From positions 220,563-284,562 of the forward strand of contig CAJNDS010002767.1 of assembly GCA_905221605.1 (NCBI GenBank): a stretch of 64,000 nucleotides of DNA. Direction: 5' to 3'. Position 1 is the first letter of the stretch, and the number at the start of each line of letters is the position of its first letter. Origin of the DNA: Symbiodinium natans. Taxonomy: Eukaryota > Sar > Dinophyceae > Suessiales > Symbiodiniaceae. Below are positions 57,955-64,000 of this stretch, piece after piece. The notes below the pieces were generated by a model. The model was given only the letters and a program-made list of their open reading frames with translations, was not told the origin of the DNA and did not search any database. Made by a program: the position numbers and the translations under genes.

Positions 57955-60900
57955 ATTTCTCTGTCTCCCTATATATGGGCGATGGAACGGGTGTCCTTTT
58001 TGATCGTTTTCTGCATCTTCAAGGGAGAAAAAAGGACCCCCCAAGAAGGAAAAGTAACATAAGAAAAAGGGAGGGACATTGAAGAGATCCTCTCTTTACT
58101 TAGTCATTCCCTGTCATCTCTTCTTATCTGTTGTTTTTCTTAGTCGCTTCAAAACGCAAAATAAGGGAAAGGCGATTTCCTGAAGAGGAGGAAGGGTACT
58201 GTACCTATCTGTGAATAGCAAGATTGGCTTTTTCGAATTAGGGAGAGACAAGGGAGATATATAAAGCTTTGCGACAAGTTTTGTCACTCCGTCTCCTTGC
58301 TTCCTGTCTGTTCTATTCCTTGCAGAGATCAGGGAGAGAGGATAGATAAAGAAGAGTGCCATCTTCTTTGCGCCTTGTTTTGTCTCTCCCTCTCCTTTAT
58401 TCATCTCTCTTCTATTCTATTCTTGGCTCTTCCCATTAAAATTGTGTTCCTTTCATCGCTCCTCTCTCCTTCTCTTTCCCTTCTCTTCTGCTGTTCCCCT
58501 TTATATGACAAAAAACACAAGAAAGGAAGAACAAGAGGGGAATGGAGGCCCTTTTCCTGTCTTCTCCTGTTGCAATGAATAAGGAAAAGAGCATAGGAGA
58601 TAAGGAAGGGAATTGAAGAGTAAATGGGCGATGGAACTGGAACGGGTGTTCCTTTTGAGAGTTTTCTGCATCTTCAAGGGAGAAAAAAGACATCCCCCAA
58701 GAAGGAAAAGTAACATAAGAGATAGGGAGGAAAATTGAAGAACTCCTCTCTTTACCTAGTCATTCCCTGTCCTCTCTTCTTATCTGTTGTTTTTCTTAGT
58801 CGCTTCAAAAAGCAAAATAAGGGAAAGGCGATTTCCTGAAGAGGAAGAAGGGCACCTATCTATCTGTGAATAGCAAGATTGGTTTTTTCTAATTAGGGAG
58901 AGACAAGGGAGATATATAAAGCTTTGCGACAAGTTTTGTCACTCCGTCTCCTTGCTTCCTGTCTGTTCTATTCCTTGCAGAGATAAGGGAGAGAGGATAG
59001 ATAAAGAAGAGTGCCATCTTCTTTGCGCCTTGTTTTGTCTCTCCCTCTCCTTTATTCATCTCTCTTCTATTCTTTTCTTGGCTCTTCCCATTAATATGGT
59101 GTTATTGTTATCTCTCCTCGCTCCTTCTCTTTCCCTTCTCTTCTGCTGTTCCCCCTTAAATGACAAAAACGCAAGAAAGGAAGAACAAGAGGGGAAGGAG
59201 GCCCTGTTCTTTTCACAATGGATGGGGCAAGTGAGCGGGGTTGGCTCCTTGCCCGTAGACCCTCCCCATGCTTCAGCATATTCTTCCTCTCGCCCTATCG
59301 CCTCTCTGTTCTTTTCCTTGTTCCCAAACGGAAAAAGTGAACGGGTTCCTGAAGACGAGAGAGGGCGCCTGTTTTTCTAATTATAGAGGGAAAAGGGAAA
59401 GACAAGGATGATAGATAAAGAAGAGTGCGATCCGTCTCCTTGTTTCTTGTCTTTTCTCTTCTTTTCAATACCCTTCCAGAAAATTAAAATGGCATCCTTG
59501 TTGTCTCTCCTCTCTCACTTCTCTTTCCCTTCTCTCCTTCTGTTTCCGTTTAGCTGATAAACCACAATAAAGGAACTTGTATGATAAAGGCAGTGGGAGG
59601 GTAAGCAGAGGGTGACTCCTTGCGTGTGGACCTTGCCATACTTCATCATATCACTCTTTTCGGCCTATCTCTTCTGCTCTTTTCCTTACCCTTCTCCTTT
59701 TCATAATTCTTCCTGCTTAGTTTTTCTTATTTCGAAAAGAAAAAGGGAAGGGAGAGATAAGGGAGAGGGGATGGATTAAGAAGAGCGCCATCTTCTTTGC
59801 AACTTGTTTTGTCTCTCCTTCTCCTTTATTCATCTCTCTTCCATTCTTTTCTTGGCTCTTCCCATTAAAATTGTGTTCCTTTCATCGCTCCTCTCCCCTT
59901 CTCTTTCCCTTCTCTTCTCCTGTTCCCCTTTATATGACAAACACACAAGAAAGGAAGAACAAGAGGGGAATGGAGGCCCTTTTCCTGTCTTCTCCTGTTG
60001 CAATGAATAAGGAAAAGAGCATAGGAGATAAGGAAGGGAATTGAAGAGTAAATGAGCGATGGAACGGGCGTTTCTTTTGAGAGTTTTCTGCATCTTCAAG
60101 GGAGAAAAAAGGACATCCCCCAAGGAGGAAAAGTAACATAAGAGATAGGGAGGAAAATTGAAGAGCTCCTCTCTTTACCTAGTCATTCCCTGTCCTCTCT
60201 TCTTATCTGTTGTTTTTCTTAGTCGCTTCAAAAAGCAAAATAAGGGAAAGGCGATTTCCTGAAGAGGAAGAAGGGCACCTATCTATCTGTGAATAGCAAG
60301 ATTGGTTTTTTCTAATTAGGGAGAGACAAGGGAGATATATAAAGCTTTGCGACAAGTTTTGTCACTCCGTCTCCTTGCTTCCTGTCTGTTCTATTCCTTG
60401 CAGAGATAAGGGAGAGAGGATAGATAAAGAAGAGTGCCATCTTCTTTGTGCCTTGTTTTGTCTCTCCCTCTCCTTTATTCATCTCTCTTCTATTCTTTTC
60501 TTGGCTCTTCCCATTAAAATTGTGTTCCTTTCATCGCTCCTCTCTCCTTCTCTTTCCCTTCTCTTCTGCTGTTCCCCCTTAAATGACAAAAACGCAAGAA
60601 AGGAAGAACAAGAGGGGAATGGAGGCCCTGTTCTTTTCACAATGGATGGGGCAAGTGAGCGGGGTTGGCTACTTGCCCGTAGACCCTCCCCATGCTGCAG
60701 CAAATTCTTCCTCTTGCCCTATCGCCTCTGTTCTTTTCCTTGTTCCCAAACGGAAAAAGTGAACGGGTTCCTGAAGACGAGAGATGGCGCCTGTTTTTTA
60801 ATTATAGAGGGAAAAGGGAAAGACAAGGATGATAGATACAGAAGAGTGCCATCCGTCCCCTTGTTTCTTGTCTTTTCTCTTCTTTTCAATACCCTTCCAG

Positions 60901-62875
60901 AAAATTAAAATGGCATCCTTGTTGTCTCTCCTCTCTCACTTCTCTTTCCCTTCTCTCCTTCTGTTTCCGTTTAGCTGATAAACCACAAGAAAGGAACTTG
61001 TATGATAAGGGCAGTGGGAGGGTAAGCAGAGGGTGACTCCTTGCGTGTGGACCTTGCCATACTTCATCATATCACTCTTTTCGGCCTATCTCTTCTGCTC
61101 TTTTCCTTACCCTTCTCCTTTTCATAATTCTTCCTGCTTAGTTTTTCTTATTTCGAAAAGAAAAAGGGAAGGGAGAGAAAAGGGAGAGGGGATGGATTAA
61201 GAAGAGCGCCATCTTCTTTGCAACTTGTTTTGTCTCTCCTTCTCCTTTATTCATCTCTCTTCCATTCTTTTCTTGGCTCTTCCCATTAAAATTGTGTTCC
61301 TTTCATCGCTCCTCTCTCCTTCTCTTTCCCTTCTCTTCTCCTGTTCCCCTTTATATGACAAAAACACAAGAAAGGAAGAACAAGAGGGGAATGGAGGCCC
61401 TTTTCCTGTCTTCTCCTGTTGCAATGACTAAGGAAAAAAGCATAGGAGATAAGGAAGGGAAGAGTAAATGGGCGATGGAACGGGTGTTCCTTTTGAGAGT
61501 TCCTGCATCTTCAAGGGAGAAAAAAGGACCCCCCAAGAAGGAAAAGTAATGCAAAATTGAAGAGCTCCTCTCTTTACCTAGTCATTCCCTGTCCTCTCTT
61601 CTTATCTGTTCTTTTTCTTATTCGCTTCAGAAAGCAAAATAAGGGAAAGGCGATTTCCTGAAGAGGAAGAAGGGCACTTATCTATTTGCGAAGAGCAAGA
61701 TTGGTTTTTTTCTAATTAGGGAGAGACTTGCCCCGCCTGAGCCTCCCTGGCCTGCTTGTTGTGGCCACATTCCGCTACAGTTGCCCCGCCTGAGTCTCCC
61801 TGGCCTGCTTATTGTGGCCACATTCCGGTACAGTTGCGCTTCCAGAAAATGCCATCCTTGTCATCTCTCCTCTCTCACTTCCCTTTCCCTTCTCTCCTTC
61901 TGTTTCCTTTCAACTGATACAGCGCAAGAAAGGAACTTGTATGATAAGGCAGTGGAAGGGTAAGCAGAGGGTGACTCCTTGCGCGTGGACCTTGCCATAC
62001 CCCCTCCTATCGGCCTATCCCTTCTGTTCCTTTCCGTCCCCTTCTCCTTCTCATAGTTCTTCCTTTTTGTTTTCTTATTTCGAAAAGAAAGAGGGCAGGG
62101 AGAGATAAGGGGGAGAGGATAGATAAAGAAGAGTGCCATCTTCTCTGCGCCTTATTTTGTCTCTCCCTCTCCTTTATTCATCTCTCTTCTATTCTTTTCT
62201 TTGCTCTTCCCAGTACGCAATCCTTTTTGTCTCTCCTCTCTCCTTCTCTCTCCCTTCTCTTCTCCTGTTCCCCTTGATGTGACAAAAACACAAGAAAGGA
62301 AGAACAAGAGGGGAATGGAGGCCCTGTTCCTTTCTTTTCCTGTTTCAATGGATGGGGAAAGTGAGCGGGGTTGGCTCCTTGTCCGTAGACCCTCCCCATG
62401 CTTCAGCAAATCCCTCCTCTCGCCTTATCGCCTCTGTTCTTTCCTTGTTCCCAAATGGAAAAAGAAAACGGGTTCCTTTGCATGTTCATTGTTCTTCCTT
62501 TTGTTGTTTATTTGAAAAGGAAAAGAGCAAGAGAAGAAAGATGAAAACGAGCACCATCTTCTCTTGGCCTGATTTTGCACCTCCCTCTCCTGTCTTCATT
62601 TCTCTTCCATTCTTTTCATTGCTCTTCCCATTAAAATTGCATTCCTTTTGATCTCTCCTCTGATCTGCGAAGAGCAAGAATGGTCTTGTCTTTTGAATTA
62701 TAGAGGGAAACGGGAGAGGCAAGGAAGGGAGAGATGATAGATAAAGAAGAGTGCCATCCGCCTCCTTGTTTCTTGTCTCTTCTTTTCTTTTCAATCAATA
62801 CCCTTCCAGAAAATTAAAATGGCCTCCTTGTTGTCTCTCCTCTCTCACTTCTCTTTCCCTTCTGCCGCAGCCAAA
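57955..62875. repeat. 1.42-kb polypurine/polypyrimidine higher-order repeat
   Basis: The landmark GCGATGGAAC recurs at 57979, 58628, 60056 and 61472 (spacings 649, 1428, 1416). Within a full unit a looser ~350-420-bp monomer, marked by GATAGATAAAGAAGAGTGCC, recurs (58999, 59417, 59773, then 60423). Sub-blocks carry TCTCTCCTCTCTCCTTCTCT tracts and their purine complements. The first unit is only about 0.65 kb. After 61728 the order is disrupted by an inverted satellite patch, then monomers continue to about 62875. Frames up to 177 codons (MLPVCSIPCR...) recur with the repeat and are not called as genes. Confidence 0.93.
61728..61838 (-). repeat. inverted ~53-bp satellite, two units
   Basis: Two units of 53 bases (starts 61728 and 61781): TTGCCCCGCCTGAGCCTCCC, then TGGCCTGCTT, ending in CTACAG or GTACAG, plus a third start at 61834. 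It is the reverse complement of the satellite at 45969-46235. It replaces part of a 1.42-kb unit. Confidence 0.93.
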
Positions 62876-63096
62876 CAGCGACTTTTTCACGCAGGCTGAA
62901 AAAAGAACACGCATACACAGATAGCAAAGAGAAACAAATGAAAATAAGAACAACCAGAAATTCGCAGTTCGTAATGGCGTGCGGCTAGGCCTAGAACCGC
63001 TGGGCATGAGATTTGCGTGCCATATGTAGGTGTAAATATGTATTTTTGTATTACGATATTTATATTCGCTCTTTTTAAGCAATAAGAAAAACCCAA
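62876..63096. other. island edge, unique sequence
   Basis: Short unique stretch with T-rich words. No gene seen. Confidence 0.5.
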
Positions 63097-63117
63097 AGCT
63101 AAATAGACCCTAAAGGC
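63097..63117 (-). repeat. right 21-bp inverted boundary repeat
   Basis: Exact reverse complement of 52621-52641, followed by GGCGGGCTC and (AT)n. Confidence 0.85.
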
Positions 63118-63150
63118 GGCGGGCTCATATATATATGGTATTTATGTATG

Positions 63151-64000
63151 TTTTTTACCCAAAGCTGAAACCACAGAGCAGAAGCGTCAAGACCCCGCGG
63201 TTGTTGTTGACATACACATCCTTTCCAAAGTCGCTTGGGTGAGATCTCTCTTCAAGCCAAGTCGCGCTTCGACAGCTCGCCAGTCTCCGGGTCTCGATGG
63301 GCAAAGAACTGAACGAAGTCGCGCCCCGCCTTGCTTGCGAGGGTGTGGGTACTATGATTAGCAATATGGGTAACCCGGTAAACCGTTAAATCCTTCAATT
63401 TGTGCGCAACAGCCGCAACTCCCAACAGCTCTCAACAGTTCTCAATCTCCCAAGCTGCCGGGCTTCCACAAGCACGCGCGGACCCCTACATTTCCCACGA
63501 TACCTCCGGAGGGCTCGAAAGTCACACTTTTGGAGCCCAAAGCGACCCTCAACCCAATAGCCCTACTAAACCCCACACTGCTCGTCCGCAAATTGCCTCG
63601 GTCCGGCTGCGCGAATCGAACTTCAGGGTCATCCTGCAAGGGGGGCCGAACTCCAAAGTGGCTCATGGCTCATGGTCCTGTCGGCCAGAAGCCCTTGCAG
63701 CCAAGTCATGTCTAAACCCGTGTGCGCATGAAGAGATCGTGTATTTCTTCCACGAAGGCTTAGGCCTTCTTGCCATGCTCTTCCTGCCGCACCAACTCGG
63801 AACTCGGGGCACAGAGGAACACCATTTTCCAAAGGAATCCCTCTGCAACTCATCCTGCAATTCCTGCCATTGCAAACACCTCTTACACATGCCTAACAAC
63901 TCTCAGCTGTGAGCACTATTCAAACTCAGATTCCCCAAAGCGAATCCTAGAAGCGCCGGGAAGTCGCAAGCAGAACTCCCAGTCCTGTCAGAGCATGTCA
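63151..64000. other. non-genic sequence
   Basis: The sequence returns to the complex type of the first 40 kb. A 170-codon plus-strand frame (63400-63912) is open but of a length expected by chance here; it has no recognisable motif, and its C-terminal Cys/His run (CNSSCNSCHCKH) is the only notable part. Confidence 0.35.

Larger units (their letters stand above)
52573..63150. other. satellite island bounded by inverted repeats
   Basis: The left edge is (AT)n at 52573-52611, then GCCTTTAGGGTCTATTTAGC (from 52621). The right edge is the exact reverse complement of that 21-base word at 63097-63117, then (AT)n around 63126-63136. Poly-T/AATAAGC-like and TTCTTATTGCTT-like words inside the two edges are also loosely alike. 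Between them lie six different tandem arrays and no supportable gene. The symmetry suggests one structural unit, such as a large non-autonomous element or an inverted-repeat-bounded insertion, but no transposase, target duplication or known terminal motif was found. Confidence 0.5.

Noticed and set aside
60375-60908. 177-codon frame beginning MLPVCSIPCR, recurring at 58297 and 58952
   Set aside because: It repeats because the DNA repeats; the composition simply reflects CTCTTCC tracts and the three versions end differently.

Overview
This window looks like nuclear DNA of a eukaryote, most likely a protist or alga with a low gene density. The reasons are: an internal block of plant/alga-type telomeric repeats (TTTAGGG, with TTTAGCG variants); candidate genes that need GT-AG introns to read through; no bacterial operon structure; and very large amounts of satellite and simple-sequence DNA. 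The lineage cannot be fixed from the sequence. Dinoflagellates, chromerids, cryptophytes and green algae all remain possible.

Layout. From 1 to about 40.6 kb the DNA is complex but almost geneless. It is scattered with short degenerate telomere-like words and holds a few isolated exon-like islands, one recognisable decayed gene fragment (RNA polymerase second-largest-subunit family, about 0.6-0.8 kb), a dispersed repeat family that shares an exact 17-base end (8.5, 31.8 and 38.2 kb, with decayed relatives at 19.6 and 39.0 kb), an 8-bp TG-rich microsatellite (20.3-21.0 kb) and a CTG tract (27.6 kb). From 40.6 to 43.2 kb lies a nested block: (GAACCG)n, then telomeric DNA with 12 tandem TTTAGCG copies, then about 18 copies of a ~110-bp hairpin satellite, then (GAACCG)n again.

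From 43.2 to 52.2 kb are the best gene candidates: a three-exon minus-strand gene at 44.1-44.8 kb, a 95-residue frame at 46.3 kb just after a ~50-bp satellite, and a convergent pair at 49.4-50.0 kb, one partner of which has a signal-peptide-like N-terminus. None is assigned a function.

From 52.57 to 63.15 kb is a gene-free satellite island, the most unusual part of the window. Its two edges carry an exact 21-bp inverted repeat next to (AT)n. Inside are, in order: an AT-rich higher-order repeat, a GGCTGGAGG minisatellite, an array of an 18-bp perfect palindrome, an array of ~55-bp units each with a near-perfect 28-bp palindrome, an 87-bp hairpin satellite, and a 1.42-kb polypurine higher-order repeat. 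Most of these unrelated satellites share dyad symmetry. A stretch of the 46-kb satellite sits inverted inside the last array. After 63.15 kb the sequence returns to the complex geneless type.

All gene calls are tentative: they rest on open frames, splice-site context and protein-like composition, not on homology, except for the RNA polymerase fragment.
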